A stretch of 64,000 nucleotides of DNA from Corynebacterium wankanglinii. GTDB lineage: Bacteria > Actinomycetota > Actinomycetes > Mycobacteriales > Mycobacteriaceae. The position numbers and the translations under genes were made by a program. Below, one piece after another: positions 43,553 through 54,052 of the stretch; the first letter of the stretch is position 1; each line of letters begins with the position of its first letter. The notes below the pieces were generated by a model. It was not told the DNA's origin. It saw nothing but the letters and a program-made list of their open reading frames with translations, and did no database searches. The stretch covers positions 310,001 through 374,000 of the forward strand of contig CP061031.1 of NCBI GenBank assembly GCA_014490595.1. Direction: 5' to 3'.

Positions 43553-45297
43553 TTAGCTCTCGGCGAGTTTGGCCAGTAGGGCGTCGCGCACCTCGCGGCG
43601 GCGGATCTTGCCCATCGGGTCCTTCGACAGCTCGTCGAAGTGGTAGAAAGTGCGCGGAACCTTGTAGCGGGTCAGGTTTTCGCGTGCGAATTCCTTGAGT
43701 CCTTCGGGGTCGAGGGCGGCGCCGTCGTTAAGCACGATGCATGCGACCACATCCTCGGAGCCGTCCGGGCGCGGGCGGCCCACGACGGCGACATCCGCGA
43801 CGTCTTTGTGGGTGCGGATGACCTCCTCCACCTCCGCCGGGTAGACGTTGAAGCCGCCGGTGATGATGAGTTCTTTGATTCGGGAGACCAGCTTGATAAA
43901 GCCGTCTTCCTCCATGATCCCCATGTCGCCGGTGCGGAACCAGCCGTCATGGAAGACCTTCTCAGTGGCCTCGGGGTTGTTGAAGTAGCCGCTGAACACC
44001 TGGGGGCCCTTGGCCAGGATTTCGCCGGCCTCGCCGAACGGCATGTCCTCGTCCGGGTTGTCGGGGTTGACAATGCGGATCTGTGTGTCGGGGAAGGGGA
44101 TGCCGATGTAGCCGGGGCGGCGTTCCGCGGACTCGGGGTTGCCCACGATGATGGGGGAGGTTTCGGTGAGCCCGTAGCCCTCTACGAGGTGGCCGCCGGT
44201 GGCGCGCTCCCACTCTTCGATCACGTTGGCGGGAAGCGACGAGGCGCCGGAGAAGCCGATCTTCACGTCGGACAGGTCCACGTGCTTTTCTTGGCGGTTT
44301 TGACGATGCGCTCGAAGACGGTGGGCACGCCCGGCACGAAGGTGGGCGGGGTGACGCGGATGGCCTTCATGATCAGGTCCATTTTCGGCGCCGGCAGCAG
44401 GACGAGCTCAGAGCCGATGAGCATGGTCAGCGTCAGCGAGAAAGTCAGGCCGTAGGCGTGGAAGAACGGCAGGGTGGCCAGCATGCGCTGGTTGCCCTCC
44501 TGCAGTTCTTTGACCCACGCCTGGCCCTGTAGCGGGTTGGCAATGAGGTTGCGGTGCGACAGTGCGGCGCCCTTCGGGGCGCCGGTGGTGCCGGATGTGT
44601 AGAGGATCACGGCGGGGGAGTCCGGGGTGATCTCCTCCGGGGTGGCCAGGTCCCCGCCCAGACCGCCGATAGCGGAGCTGGTCAGGGACTCCCACGGCAC
44701 GGTGTGCAGAGAGGTGTTCTTGCTGGTGGAGGTGAGTGCAGCGCGAGCCTCCATGACCTTCGGCAGCGGGATGCGCAGGGCGAGCTGCTGGGCGCGCGGC
44801 ATGGCCTTGGTCATGTTCACGCTTACTACGGTCTCGAGCGGTGTGTCTTTGCGCAGTTTCTCCAGGGTGTCGGCGGCCTTGTCCCACGCGATGGCGATGC
44901 GGGCGCCGTGGTCCAGAAACTGCGGGCGCAGCTCGTGGGCGGTGTAGAGCGGGTTATGCTCCACCACCACGCCGCCGATCAGCTGCACCGCGAAGAACGC
45001 CGCCATGTGCTGGGGGCAGTTGGGCAGCATGATGGCAACACGGTCGCCGGGGCGCACGCCGAACGCTTTCAGGCCGGCGGCGGCGCGGCGCACCTCGCGG
45101 TCAAGCTCGCCGAACGTTTGGGTGCGGCCGAAAAAACGGGTGGCAATGCGCGAAACGTTGCGCGACAGGTTGTCTTTGTACAGCTCGCCGAGGGTCTGCT
45201 CGCCGTACTCCAGCGAGTGGGTGGTCCACTCGGGGTAGTACTGCAGCCAGGGCTTAACGTCGTTCACATTGGATGGGGTGAGAGCCATGCGCACCAC
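43553..45297 (-). pseudogene. Long-chain acyl-CoA synthetase, split by a frameshift
   Basis: N-terminal part (start GTG 45297 or ATG 45288, MALTPSNVNDVKPWLQYYPE) has VILYTSGTTGAPKGAALSHRN; it ends in a nonsense KSTWTCPT. One added A in the run at 44286-44289 (plus-strand T) gives TAKKKHVDLSDVKIGFSGAS and continues to EGYGLTETSPI, GWFRTGDMG and ELIITGGFNVYP, ending SKDPMGKIRRREVRDALLAK. The restored protein is about 580 residues, full length for FadD. Activates fatty acids to acyl-CoA. The motif at 45309-45324 is shared with the other acyl-CoA synthetase gene. Likely sequencing error. Confidence 0.9.
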
Positions 45298-45308
45298 CCT
45301 ACCCCTAA

Positions 45309-45324
45309 CCTACGGTTGCGTAAG
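45309..45324. promoter_or_regulatory. Putative operator shared by both acyl-CoA synthetase genes (copy B)
   Basis: CCTACGGTTGCGTAAG, differing at two positions from 12810-12825, and placed 12 bp before the acyl-CoA synthetase start, in the same orientation relative to the gene. Confidence 0.5.
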
Positions 45325-45471
45325 AAGTTGCAGGAGCGTGTCGCGGACCTTGTGGCGGCATGCCCTAGGCGGGATCACTTTCGGGGCGAGAAGGTTGCTC
45401 GCGCTGCGGGGTAGGGGTCGTTGCTCTAGGCTGTAGCGCGGAACATCAACGGGGGATCTCTGGGGGAGATT

Positions 45472-46530
45472 ATGACGACCTATTTCGAGCCGTCCCACGG
45501 CGCTTTTGACTCTGCTCTTGACGCTGCTTTCGAGTCGGCTCACGGTGCTGTAGACACCGCTTTCGGGCCGGCGAAGGCGCCGGAACTTGAGCTCACCCCA
45601 CCGTCGGTACTGGACCAGTCCAACCTGGTAGACCCGGTGAAGTCGCCGCCGAAGCAGGGGTGGCGCAAACTCGTCCACTCCGCCACGCGCGGCCGGATCA
45701 ACCCGGGAGGTTCGAAACGGGAGCTGGAGGAGCAACAGCTCTACAGCGCGATCCGAGCGCCCCTGCGTGGCGACTACCGCATCGCCGTCATGAGCCTGAA
45801 AGGCGGGGTGGGCAAGACCACCACCACGGTCGCCCTCGGCGGCGTGTTCGCCCAAACCCGCGGCGACCGGGTCATCGCCATCGATGCCAACCCGGACCTG
45901 GGCACCCTCGCCCAGCGCGCCGCCACCGCCGCGCCTGCGACCATCCGCGACCTCCTCGAGGCCCCCGGCACGGACCGCTACCCGCAGGTGCGGGCCTACA
46001 CCAACCAAGCTTCCTCCCGGCTGGAGGTCATCGGCTCCGAGCGCGATCCGGCTGTCAGCGAGGCGTTTTCGGAGGACGACTACCGCCGCGCCATCGACAT
46101 CCTGCAGCACCACTACAACGTCATCCTCACGGACTGCGGGACGGGGCTCATGCACTCCGCTATGGCCGGGGTGCTGGATCTGGCCAACACGCTGGTCCTA
46201 GTCACCTCTCCCGCACTCGATGGCGCGCAGTCCGCCTCCGCCACCCTGGACTGGCTCAACCTGCACGGCTACGACCAGCTGGCCGGCAACGCTGTAGTTG
46301 TGGTGTCCGCGTCCGCGCCGGGCAAGCCCACCATCGACATGGGAAAGGTCACCGACCACTTCGCCTCCCGCACCCGTGCGGTGCACGCGATCCCGTACGA
46401 CCGCCACCTGGCCGAGGGCGCCGTGGTGGACCTGGAGCGCATGGCGCCGGCGACGTTGAGGGCGTACCAGCACCTCGCGGCCACGGTTGCCTCGGACTTC
46501 GGCGCCTGGCACCGCCACGCCGCCCGCTGA
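45472..46530 (+). CDS. ParA/MinD-like ATPase with a helical N-terminal extension
   Basis: 352 residues. The first ~40 residues repeat an amphipathic AF-spaced pattern (GAFDSALDAAFESAHGAVDT), then a linker, then a deviant Walker A MSLKGGVGKTTTTVALGGVF, AIDANPDLGTLAQ and ILTDCGTGLMHS. This resembles actinobacterial EspI/MinD-like ATPases rather than the chromosome-partition ParA, since no ParB partner or parS is nearby. ATG follows GGGGGAG. The role is unclear; the N-terminal helix may bind membrane. Confidence 0.82.
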   Translation: MTTYFEPSHGAFDSALDAAFESAHGAVDTAFGPAKAPELELTPPSVLDQSNLVDPVKSPPKQGWRKLVHSATRGRINPGGSKRELEEQQLYSAIRAPLRGDYRIAVMSLKGGVGKTTTTVALGGVFAQTRGDRVIAIDANPDLGTLAQRAATAAPATIRDLLEAPGTDRYPQVRAYTNQASSRLEVIGSERDPAVSEAFSEDDYRRAIDILQHHYNVILTDCGTGLMHSAMAGVLDLANTLVLVTSPALDGAQSASATLDWLNLHGYDQLAGNAVVVVSASAPGKPTIDMGKVTDHFASRTRAVHAIPYDRHLAEGAVVDLERMAPATLRAYQHLAATVASDFGAWHRHAAR

Positions 46531-46563
46531 CACTGCGCGCTGACGCGGCGGTGATGCAGGATT

Positions 46564-46601
46564 GTTCATTTGCTGGGTCTGCGGACTTCCAGTGAATGAA
46601 C
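46564..46601. promoter_or_regulatory. Long imperfect hairpin upstream of mshA
   Basis: GTTCATT-TG-CTGG pairs with CCAG-TG-AATGAAC (13 bp including two G-U pairs) around a 12-nt loop. It lies between the ParA-like stop and the mshA promoter; it may terminate the upstream gene, but no T tract follows, or it may be an operator. Confidence 0.4.
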
Positions 46602-46679
46602 TATTCTGCCTGGGCCGCCACCCCGACACTTCCCGGTGGAATCAGTCAGGAACCAAACCGGCGCGCTAGTCTTGCCCGC

Positions 46680-47942
46680 ATGCGCGTCGCCATGATCTCC
46701 ATGCACACCTCCCCGCTCGAACAGCCGGGGACCGGTGACGCGGGCGGCATGAACGTCTACGTCCACAACACCGCCACACAGCTGGCGCGCAAGGGCGTGC
46801 AGGTGGACGTGTTCACCCGCGCGACACGCCCCAGCCAGGGCGAGGTGGTGGAGGTGGAGCCCGGCTACCGGGTGGTCAACGTGGTGGCCGGGCCCTACGA
46901 GGGTTTGGAAAAGGAGGACCTGTCCACCCAGCTCGCCGCATTTTCCGGGGGCGTGGTGCAGTTCGTCCGCGCCAACGGGCTCGAGTACAACCTCATCCAT
47001 TCCCACTACTGGCTGTCGGGGCAGGTGGGATGGTTGCTGGCGGAGCTGGCTGGCATCCCCCTGGTGCACACCGGGCACACCTGGGCGGCGGTGAAAAACG
47101 CGTACGGGACGGATTCTTCCGAGACGGAAGCACGGCGCATCTGCGAGCAGCAGCTGGTGGACAACGCTGAGGTCCTGGTGGTCAACACCGAAGACGAGAC
47201 GAGCGAGCTCGCCCGCTTCTACGACGTGGACCCGGCAAAGATCGCCGTGGTCAGCCCTGGCGCGGACACTGAGCTCTTCACCCCGGGGACGAACCGGAAC
47301 ACGGAGCTCGCGCGGCGCCATCTGGGCATTCCGTTGCACGCGAAAGTGGTGGCGTTCGTGGGGAGGCTGCAGGATTTCAAGGGCCCCCAGGTGCTCATCC
47401 GCGCGATGGGGGAGGTGGTGCGCCGCGGCCGCGTGGAGGGCCCGCTGCGCGTGATTATCTGCGGCGGCGCCAGCGGCACCGGCTCGTCTGTGGAGCGCTA
47501 CCGCGAGATGGCCAGCGAGGAGGGAATTGGCGGCTGCACGCGCTTTTTGGGCCCCCGTCCGCCCGAGGAGCTGGTCAGCATCTACCAGGCCGCGGACATC
47601 GTGGCGGTGCCCAGCTACAACGAGAGCTTCGGGCTGGTTGCGGTTGAGGCGCAGGCCGCGGGCACACCAGTGATTGCCGCGCGCGTGGGCGGCCTCCCGC
47701 TGGCGGTCGAGGAGGGGCGCACTGGGCTGCTCGTCGAGGGCCATGGCACGCACGCGTGGGCGGAGGCGCTTGAGCAGCTGCTTATCGACGACGCTTCGCG
47801 CATCCACATGGGCGAAACCGCCGTGACGCACGCGAAAGCGTTCAGCTGGTCCGCCTCCGCTGAGAAGCTGCTGCAGGTCTACGGCGACACCCTGGAAGGC
47901 TACGTCCCAGGCGAGGCCACCCGGGACGCCGGCGGGGTCTAG
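46680..47942 (+). CDS. mshA: D-inositol-3-phosphate glycosyltransferase (mycothiol biosynthesis)
   Basis: 420 residues from ATG 46680 ([20 protein letters not shown]). GT4 GT-B fold: [49 protein letters not shown] and the nucleotide-binding [20 protein letters not shown]. Joins UDP-GlcNAc to inositol-3-phosphate, the first step of mycothiol synthesis, and length matches the C. glutamicum enzyme. TAGTCT lies 7 nt before ATG, so leaderless. Convergent with the protease gene, overlapping 4 bp. Confidence 0.96.
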   Translation: MRVAMISMHTSPLEQPGTGDAGGMNVYVHNTATQLARKGVQVDVFTRATRPSQGEVVEVEPGYRVVNVVAGPYEGLEKEDLSTQLAAFSGGVVQFVRANGLEYNLIHSHYWLSGQVGWLLAELAGIPLVHTGHTWAAVKNAYGTDSSETEARRICEQQLVDNAEVLVVNTEDETSELARFYDVDPAKIAVVSPGADTELFTPGTNRNTELARRHLGIPLHAKVVAFVGRLQDFKGPQVLIRAMGEVVRRGRVEGPLRVIICGGASGTGSSVERYREMASEEGIGGCTRFLGPRPPEELVSIYQAADIVAVPSYNESFGLVAVEAQAAGTPVIAARVGGLPLAVEEGRTGLLVEGHGTHAWAEALEQLLIDDASRIHMGETAVTHAKAFSWSASAEKLLQVYGDTLEGYVPGEATRDAGGV

Positions 47943-49078
47943 GACAAGCGCTTTCCGATTTCCTCGCCGAGTACTGCGCCGCCCCAGTAGCCGATCTTCT
48001 CGGAGTGGTGGGACACAGCCCGGTCAATTTCTGCCGGGTTAAATTCCCCGCGGGAAGCCTTCTGGGCCAGACCGGCAGCGTCCTGCTGGGCGCTGTCTAC
48101 GGCTTTGCGGAGCTCGTCGCGAGGCACGGGCGGCTCAAAGCCCGGGTTGAGTTCGTCGAGCTGCTGGTTCATCTGCTTTTCCTCGTCCGCGGTGATCCCG
48201 AACTCGGCGCGCGGGGCCGAGGAATCAGGCAGGGTGAAGTGCTCGTTGACCTGGCCGTCGGGGATGCCGTAAGCGTCCTCGAGGATGCGGTCCGCCGGCT
48301 GGGCCTTGCCGAGCGGGCCGAGCGTCATAGAGGTCACGCCGATGATGGAGTTGTCGCGCGGGTCGAAGTTCACGCCGCCGGAGTCGCCCTGCTGGTAGTT
48401 CAACCCCCAGCTCCACACGCCGTTGCGGGTGCGCCCGATCTGGGTGGCGCAGCTGCGCCCGGTGGTCGAGCCGTCCTTGCAGATGGGCTGGCCGAAGTTG
48501 TCCGCCGAGACCTCGCCGGGCTGCAGGGTGCGGTAGTCCTTGATCCCGCTGAGCGCCACCGGTTCGCCGGCGGAACCGCCGTTGTAGTCGCGGGAATTGG
48601 AGATGTTGGTGGCGGAGACGTTGTCGTCGATACGCATGATGCCCCAGTCCGCAGTGCGGATGCTCTCCATCGGATCGGACAGGTCGATCGCGCTGGGCTT
48701 GAGGTCGTTGGAGGCGGTGCGCTCACCGATGCGCGGGTAGGTGCCGTCTACCGGCACGGAAAACTCGTTTTTGATCGGCGGCAAGCCGCTGATCGTGTTC
48801 ACGCAGTGGGAGGCGGTCAGCATCACGCGCTGCGTGTCGCCGTCCAGCGTGCGCACGGTGCCGGTCGGGCCCTGGGTGCAGGTGCGCAGCCAAAACAGCG
48901 GCGGGACCTTCAGCTCGTCGCCGGTGGGCAGAGTCACCGTCTCAGGTGCCTTCTCCGGGAAGATGCGGAACGGGGCGCCGGGGGAGGCAAGCGCCGGCTC
49001 GGCCGCGGCGGCCGGAACCGCCAGGGCCGGGGTGAGCAGTAGTGCCGCGGCCGCGGTGAAAAAACGCGTCTTTTTCAT
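47939..49078 (-). CDS. Secreted trypsin-like serine protease, paralog 1
   Basis: 379 residues from ATG 49078, which follows GGAGG at 6 nt; the longer start at 49156 is rejected. Signal peptide ends near AAAAEP. Triad: MLTASHCVN (His), ADWGIMRID (Asp), [12 protein letters not shown] (Ser). The C-terminal third is charged and helical ([20 protein letters not shown]). A paralog of the next gene, about 210 bp upstream, sharing most motifs. Substrate unknown; probably an exported protease of the cell surface or medium. Confidence 0.88.
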   Translation of the reverse strand: MKKTRFFTAAAALLLTPALAVPAAAAEPALASPGAPFRIFPEKAPETVTLPTGDELKVPPLFWLRTCTQGPTGTVRTLDGDTQRVMLTASHCVNTISGLPPIKNEFSVPVDGTYPRIGERTASNDLKPSAIDLSDPMESIRTADWGIMRIDDNVSATNISNSRDYNGGSAGEPVALSGIKDYRTLQPGEVSADNFGQPICKDGSTTGRSCATQIGRTRNGVWSWGLNYQQGDSGGVNFDPRDNSIIGVTSMTLGPLGKAQPADRILEDAYGIPDGQVNEHFTLPDSSAPRAEFGITADEEKQMNQQLDELNPGFEPPVPRDELRKAVDSAQQDAAGLAQKASRGEFNPAEIDRAVSHHSEKIGYWGGAVLGEEIGKRLS

Positions 49079-49288
49079 GGTTATCCTCCGATTCCGAATT
49101 TTTCTTCCAGTACGAACCCGCCCCGCAGGCCGAGGTCGTGATGTGCGTGTCTGCACGGCGGGTAGCCTCGGCCGGGCACTATCCGCCCCGCGGTGTCCTG
49201 TGCGGGCGGGGTGGCCGCGGGGGTTCGCATACTTCGAGCATAACCCCTGTCGCCCGCGATTTTTGGGCGACGAAAAAGTGGGGGTGGT

Positions 49289-50398
49289 CTAGCGCAAGTA
49301 CTCGTCGATGGCTGCGCGCACCTCGCCTGCCCGGCCCCGCGCCGCCGCGTCCGCGCGGCCGGCCAAATCCTGGGCCGCCGCAACCGGATTGGGGGCGGAC
49401 GGCAGCTGCGCCGCCTCCGCGCTCAATTGCGCCGCGTCGGCCTGGGCGCCCATCACGGCGTTATCCAGCATCTCACGTGGCTGTGGTCCGTCGACCGTTT
49501 CCGGCGCCTCCGGGGAGAACTGCCCGATGTCTTCGTACAGCGGCGCGAAATCGGCCCGTTCCGCCGGCGTGGCCGGGGTGAACGCCTGGTTGACCTGGCC
49601 GTCGGGGATGCCGTAGGCGTCTTCAAGCGCCCTGTCCACCTGCTGCGAGTTGCCCAGCGGCCCCAGCCCGACGATGCTCAAGCCGATCGCCTCGCCCGTG
49701 CGCGGGTCGTAGTTGATGCCGCCAGAATCCCCCGACTCGTAGCGCACGCCGAAGTGCCAGACGAAATTCTGGGTGCGGAATAGCTGCACCCCGCAGGAGC
49801 GGCCGGTGCGCATACCGTCCTTGCAGATGGGCTGGCCGGCGTTGTCGATGCTGATTAATTCGCCGGGACCCAAATTCCGGTAGTCCTTCACCCCGGTAAT
49901 TGCCACAGGCGCGGAGGGCCCACGGCCTTTTTGATCCAGGGAGGTGGACGTCCCGGAGGCCTCCACGCCCGGGTCCAGGCGCACCACCGCCCAGTCGGGC
50001 TCGTCGATAATGCGGTAGAAGTCCATCAACTCGCCGTTGCCCAGCGCAAACTCGGTGCGCTGCTTCTCCACCGCACCCACGCGCGGGTACTCCACGCCCC
50101 CGTTCGCCCGCACCGGCGCGTACACCACCGGCTCAACCTGTTCGCCCTTGACCTCGAAGCAGTGCGCGGCGGTGACCATGACGCGCTGCGCTTGCCCGTC
50201 CGGAGTGCGCACAACCCCGGCGGGGCCCTGACTGCAGCGGGCGGTGTGGGCGAACGACGTGGTGCCGCTGAACAGTGTGGCAATGGGCGCGCCGGGGGCG
50301 GCGAGGGCGGGCGCCGCGGCCGCCGGTGGCGTGGCGAGGGCTGCGAGGGTAATGCAGGAAGCGCCGGCGAGGGCAGCGAAGGAGAACTGTTTGCTCAT
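49289..50398 (-). CDS. Secreted trypsin-like serine protease, paralog 2
   Basis: 369 residues from ATG 50398 ([20 protein letters not shown]). Signal peptide to about [10 protein letters not shown]. Triad: [32 protein letters not shown]. Shares [25 protein letters not shown] and [18 protein letters not shown] with paralog 1, so the two arose by tandem duplication. C-terminal alanine-rich helix. Diverges from gpmA; no strong ribosome site is seen. Confidence 0.86.
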   Translation of the reverse strand: MSKQFSFAALAGASCITLAALATPPAAAAPALAAPGAPIATLFSGTTSFAHTARCSQGPAGVVRTPDGQAQRVMVTAAHCFEVKGEQVEPVVYAPVRANGGVEYPRVGAVEKQRTEFALGNGELMDFYRIIDEPDWAVVRLDPGVEASGTSTSLDQKGRGPSAPVAITGVKDYRNLGPGELISIDNAGQPICKDGMRTGRSCGVQLFRTQNFVWHFGVRYESGDSGGINYDPRTGEAIGLSIVGLGPLGNSQQVDRALEDAYGIPDGQVNQAFTPATPAERADFAPLYEDIGQFSPEAPETVDGPQPREMLDNAVMGAQADAAQLSAEAAQLPSAPNPVAAAQDLAGRADAAARGRAGEVRAAIDEYLR

Positions 50399-50453
50399 GG
50401 CTTCAAACCCTAAACCACGGACCCGACACCCCATCCGTGGCATGCTGGAAGGC

Positions 50454-51200
50454 ATGGGTAACGGAAAGCTGATTCTCGTTCGCCACGGGCAGAGCGAGTG
50501 GAATAAGTCGAACCAGTTCACCGGCTGGGTGGACGTGGACCTCACGGAGCAGGGCGAGGCCGAGGCCGTCAACGCTGGCAAGCTGCTTGTGGAAAAGGAT
50601 GTCCTGCCGGACGTGCTGTTCACCTCCTTGCTACGCCGCGCCATCCGCACCGCGAACATTGCGCTCAACGCCGCGGATCGCCACTGGATCCCGGTGGAGC
50701 GCAACTGGCGCCTCAACGAGCGCCACTACGGCAAGCTGCAGGGGCTGAACAAGGCGGAGATCCGCGATAAGTTCGGTGAGGAGCAGTTCATGGAATGGCG
50801 CCGTTCCTACGACACCCCGCCGCCGGAAATCGACGCGGATAACCAGTACGCGCAGACGAACGACCCGCGCTACGCGTTCCTGCCGGAGGTGCCCCGTACC
50901 GAGTGCCTGAAGGACGTGGTGGAGCGTTTCCTGCCGTACTACATCGACGTCATTGCGCCGCAGGCGATGGCCGGCAAGAACGTCATGATTGCCGCGCACG
51001 GCAACTCCCTGCGCGCCCTGGTGAAGTACCTGGACAACATCTCGGACGAGGACATCGCCGGGCTGAACATCCCCACCGGCATGCCGCTGGTCTACGAGAT
51101 CGCCGCGGACGGTAAGGTGCTCAACCCGGGCGGGACCTACCTGGACCCGGAGGCTGCAGAGGCCGGCGCCGCCGCTGTGGCGAACCAGGGCCAGAAATAG
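50454..51200 (+). CDS. gpmA: 2,3-bisphosphoglycerate-dependent phosphoglycerate mutase
   Basis: 248 residues from ATG 50454. Phosphohistidine motif [20 protein letters not shown], then [14 protein letters not shown] and [11 protein letters not shown] with the second histidine. Interconverts 3- and 2-phosphoglycerate in glycolysis. An in-frame ATG at 50442 (MLEGMGNGK) is an alternative start. Adjacent to senX3-regX3 as in other actinobacteria. Confidence 0.96.
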   Translation: MGNGKLILVRHGQSEWNKSNQFTGWVDVDLTEQGEAEAVNAGKLLVEKDVLPDVLFTSLLRRAIRTANIALNAADRHWIPVERNWRLNERHYGKLQGLNKAEIRDKFGEEQFMEWRRSYDTPPPEIDADNQYAQTNDPRYAFLPEVPRTECLKDVVERFLPYYIDVIAPQAMAGKNVMIAAHGNSLRALVKYLDNISDEDIAGLNIPTGMPLVYEIAADGKVLNPGGTYLDPEAAEAGAAAVANQGQK

Positions 51201-51218
51201 GCGGATGGCGTAGCTCCG

Positions 51219-52388
51219 GTGTCGCCGATCCTTGCGTTTTTCATCGGTGCCGCGCTGACCGTGCCCGCTGTGCTGCTCGGACAGCGGGCGCTTCGGTGGC
51301 GCGCCCGCAACCGCGCGGACGACGGCGGTGAAGACACCACCGTCAACACCGTCAGCCAGGTCCTGCACCTGGTCACCCAGGGCTCGCCGACGGGCATCGC
51401 GGTGATCAACCGCGGCGGCAACGTCGTGCTGTCTAACGCTCGCGCCCACGACATGTCGCTGGTGCATGACGGCAGCGTCAATCCACGGGTGCTGGAGGTG
51501 GCCTCCCAAGTCTTCGAGGACCAGGAGGAGCACGTCCTCGACCTGGATTTGCCGCAGCGCACCACCGGAAATCGGATCCGCAACGTGCGCGCCCTGGTCG
51601 CACCGCTGACGCTGACGGATAACTCCTACACCATCGTCTACGGCTCCGACGAGTCTGAGAACGTGCGCATGGAAAGCGCTCGGCGTGACTTCGTGGCTAA
51701 CGTCTCCCACGAGCTGAAGACGCCTGTCGGCGGGATCTCGCTGTTGGCGGAGGCCATGTTGCAGGATCCCACCGACCCGGAGATGGTGGAGTACTTCGGG
51801 ACCAAGCTGCACAAAGAGGCCCACCGGATGGGGGAGATGATCACGGACCTGATCTCCCTGTCCAAGCTCCAAGGGGCCGAGGCGCTGCCCGACATGGCCC
51901 CGGTGCGGGTGGACGACATCGTGGATGACGCGGTGGCCCGCAACCTGGTCACGGCGGAAAATCACGGCATCGAGCTCACGCGCGGGCAGCGTCTGGGGCT
52001 GCGTGTGATGGGGGATCGGGCAATGCTCACGGTGGCCGTCTCCAACCTCATCACCAACGCCATCAATTATTCGCCGAGCGGGCAGCCGGTGAGCGTGACC
52101 CAGAAGCTGGTGCGCGACAACGTGGTGCTCATCCGTGTCACAGACCGCGGCATCGGCATCGCGCCGGAGGATCAGAAGCGGGTGTTCGAGCGGTTCTACC
52201 GGGTGGATAAGGCGCGTTCGCGTTCGACGGGCGGCACCGGGCTGGGGTTGGCCATTGTTAAACATGTGGTGGCGAACCATGGCGGTAGCATTACGTTGTG
52301 GTCTAGGCCCGGGACGGGCTCCACGTTCACCATTGAGCTGCCTGTCTACGACCCGGAGGCCTCCAGCAGAACAGAAAGGGAAGAGTGA
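51219..52388 (+). CDS. senX3: Sensor histidine kinase SenX3
   Basis: 389 residues from GTG 51219. One N-terminal membrane helix (ILAFFIGAALTVPAVLLGQR), a PAS-like domain (about 50-130), the phospho-acceptor histidine in FVANVSHELKTPVG, and N/G boxes SNLITNAINYSP, TDRGIGIAPEDQ and GGTGLGLAIVKHVVANHGGS. In the family it senses phosphate limitation with the Pst system and phosphorylates RegX3. The regX3 start is 2 bp downstream. Confidence 0.93.
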   Translation: MSPILAFFIGAALTVPAVLLGQRALRWRARNRADDGGEDTTVNTVSQVLHLVTQGSPTGIAVINRGGNVVLSNARAHDMSLVHDGSVNPRVLEVASQVFEDQEEHVLDLDLPQRTTGNRIRNVRALVAPLTLTDNSYTIVYGSDESENVRMESARRDFVANVSHELKTPVGGISLLAEAMLQDPTDPEMVEYFGTKLHKEAHRMGEMITDLISLSKLQGAEALPDMAPVRVDDIVDDAVARNLVTAENHGIELTRGQRLGLRVMGDRAMLTVAVSNLITNAINYSPSGQPVSVTQKLVRDNVVLIRVTDRGIGIAPEDQKRVFERFYRVDKARSRSTGGTGLGLAIVKHVVANHGGSITLWSRPGTGSTFTIELPVYDPEASSRTEREE

Positions 52389-52389
52389 A

Positions 52390-53079
52390 GTGACGACCAT
52401 TCTCATCGTTGAAGACGAGGAGTCCCTGTCCGACCCCCTGGCCTACCTGCTGCGCAAGGAGGGTTTCGAGGCGATGGTGGCCGCTGACGGGCAGACGGCC
52501 CTGGACCTGTTTGCGGCCGAAGACATCGACCTCGTGCTGCTGGATCTCATGCTGCCCGGCATGAGCGGCACTGAGGTATGCAAGAAGCTGCGCGCAGAAT
52601 CCTCAGTGCCGATCATCATGGTCACCGCCCGTGACAGCGAGATCGACAAGGTAGTCGGCCTGGAACTTGGTGCGGACGACTATGTGACCAAGCCGTACTC
52701 CACCCGCGAACTCGTTGCCCGCATCCGCGCGGTGCTGCGCCGCGGCCCGGAGACGGAGGTGGTAGAGGAGGTCGACGACCAGCTGCTGCAGGGCGGCCGC
52801 GTGACCATGGACGTGGAGCGGCACACGGTGCTTGTGGACGGCCAGCCGGTGCCCATGCCGCTGAAAGAGTTCGACCTGCTGGAGTACCTCATGCGAAACG
52901 CCGGCAGGGTGCTCACGCGCGGCCAGCTCATCGACCGGATCTGGGGCGCCGATTACGTCGGCGACACCAAGACGCTCGACGTGCACGTCAAGCGCCTGCG
53001 CACCAAGATCGAGGCGGTGCCGTCTCGCCCCACCCAGCTGGTCACCGTGCGGGGCTTGGGCTACAAATTCGAGGCGTAG
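52390..53079 (+). CDS. regX3: Response regulator RegX3
   Basis: 229 residues from GTG 52390. Receiver domain with ILIVEDEESLSDPLAYLLRK and the phospho-aspartate in LVLLDLMLPG, conserved lysine in VTKPYSTRELVARIRAVLRR, then an OmpR/PhoB winged helix (PLKEFDLLEYLMRNAGRVLT, VDVHVKRL-type recognition region and TVRGLGYKFE). Partner of SenX3; controls phosphate-responsive genes. Confidence 0.94.
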   Translation: MTTILIVEDEESLSDPLAYLLRKEGFEAMVAADGQTALDLFAAEDIDLVLLDLMLPGMSGTEVCKKLRAESSVPIIMVTARDSEIDKVVGLELGADDYVTKPYSTRELVARIRAVLRRGPETEVVEEVDDQLLQGGRVTMDVERHTVLVDGQPVPMPLKEFDLLEYLMRNAGRVLTRGQLIDRIWGADYVGDTKTLDVHVKRLRTKIEAVPSRPTQLVTVRGLGYKFEA

Positions 53080-53115
53080 GCGGCGCAAAGCGCCATCGCG
53101 GATGCTTCGCCCGGG

Positions 53116-54022
53116 CTACTCGTGGGCGGCGCGTGTGGCGGGGTGGGTGGCCCGGAGGTCGTCGTCAAGCTGCGAGCGCTTCTCGCAGTGCTTTGCGACG
53201 ACACCGTACGGCTTTGCCCCAATCAGCGCGATGAGCTCGTCCTTCATGGACTGCCAGATGGGGGTGGTGCCGGTGTGGCAGGCGGGTGCGGAGGTGCACC
53301 ACCAGTCGAAGTCTTCTCCGCCGCCGCCCCACTGGCGCCGGTGGTACTCGCCGATGGTGGTGCGCAGGATTTCTTGGCCATCGGTGCGTTCCTCCCACGC
53401 GTCCTCGCGCGAGAACGGCACCTGCCAGCACACTTCCGGCTTCGTGCCCACGATGTTGCGGCCCTCCGCCATGGCGAACTGGTGGAACGCGCAGCCCGCC
53501 CCGGTGGGGTGGCCGGGGCGGTTGGCGAAGATGCAGGCGCCGTCCACGACCTTGGTCTTGATGGGGGCCGGCGTCCTCGTCGTCCGCGTCCGGCTCCAGC
53601 GCATCGTCCTCCTCATCCCACTCCAACCACGGCTCGAGCCAGGTCGGGTCGTTCGCAGCGAAGAACTCGTCCGTCTCAGCGGGGCGTAGCTGCCAGTACT
53701 TCGCCGGCATCGCCTTGACCGCGTTGTAGACCGTGTCGCGGTCCTCCTCGTCCGCGATGTAAGCGCCGTGGATGCAGCAGCCTACTGCGGGATTGGATTC
53801 GTCGATGCCGTGGCACTCCGGGGTGCCGAAGCGGCACGACCAGGTGGATTCCGCCCAGGTCAGGTCGATGGAGAAGATGTGGTTTGGGTCCTCCGGGTGG
53901 ACGAACTCGAACCATTCGCGGGGGAAATCGGGCCGGGTTTCACGGCCGGCCAGGATGGAGCGGCCGGCGGGCGAGTCTGCGGGGAAGCCGAGAAAAACGG
54001 GTTTCGGGGCTGGTTGATTCAC
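53116..54022 (-). pseudogene. Conserved cysteine-rich protein (Rv0495c homolog), frameshifted
   Basis: The N-terminal part ([20 protein letters not shown]) has [13 protein letters not shown] and [15 protein letters not shown]; the frame breaks in the C run at 53573-53577 after DADDEDAG. One added base continues with [36 protein letters not shown], and [15 protein letters not shown], giving about 301 residues. The ordered cysteines suggest a metal or Fe-S site. Between regX3 and ppx exactly as in M. tuberculosis. Function unknown. Probable sequencing error. Confidence 0.82.
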
Positions 54023-54052
54023 ACCTGGACACGGTAGACCCGTTACCCTGGT

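Noticed and set aside
50631..52406. 591-codon minus-strand ORF across gpmA and senX3
   Set aside because: Antisense shadow; no motifs, and both plus-strand genes are certain.
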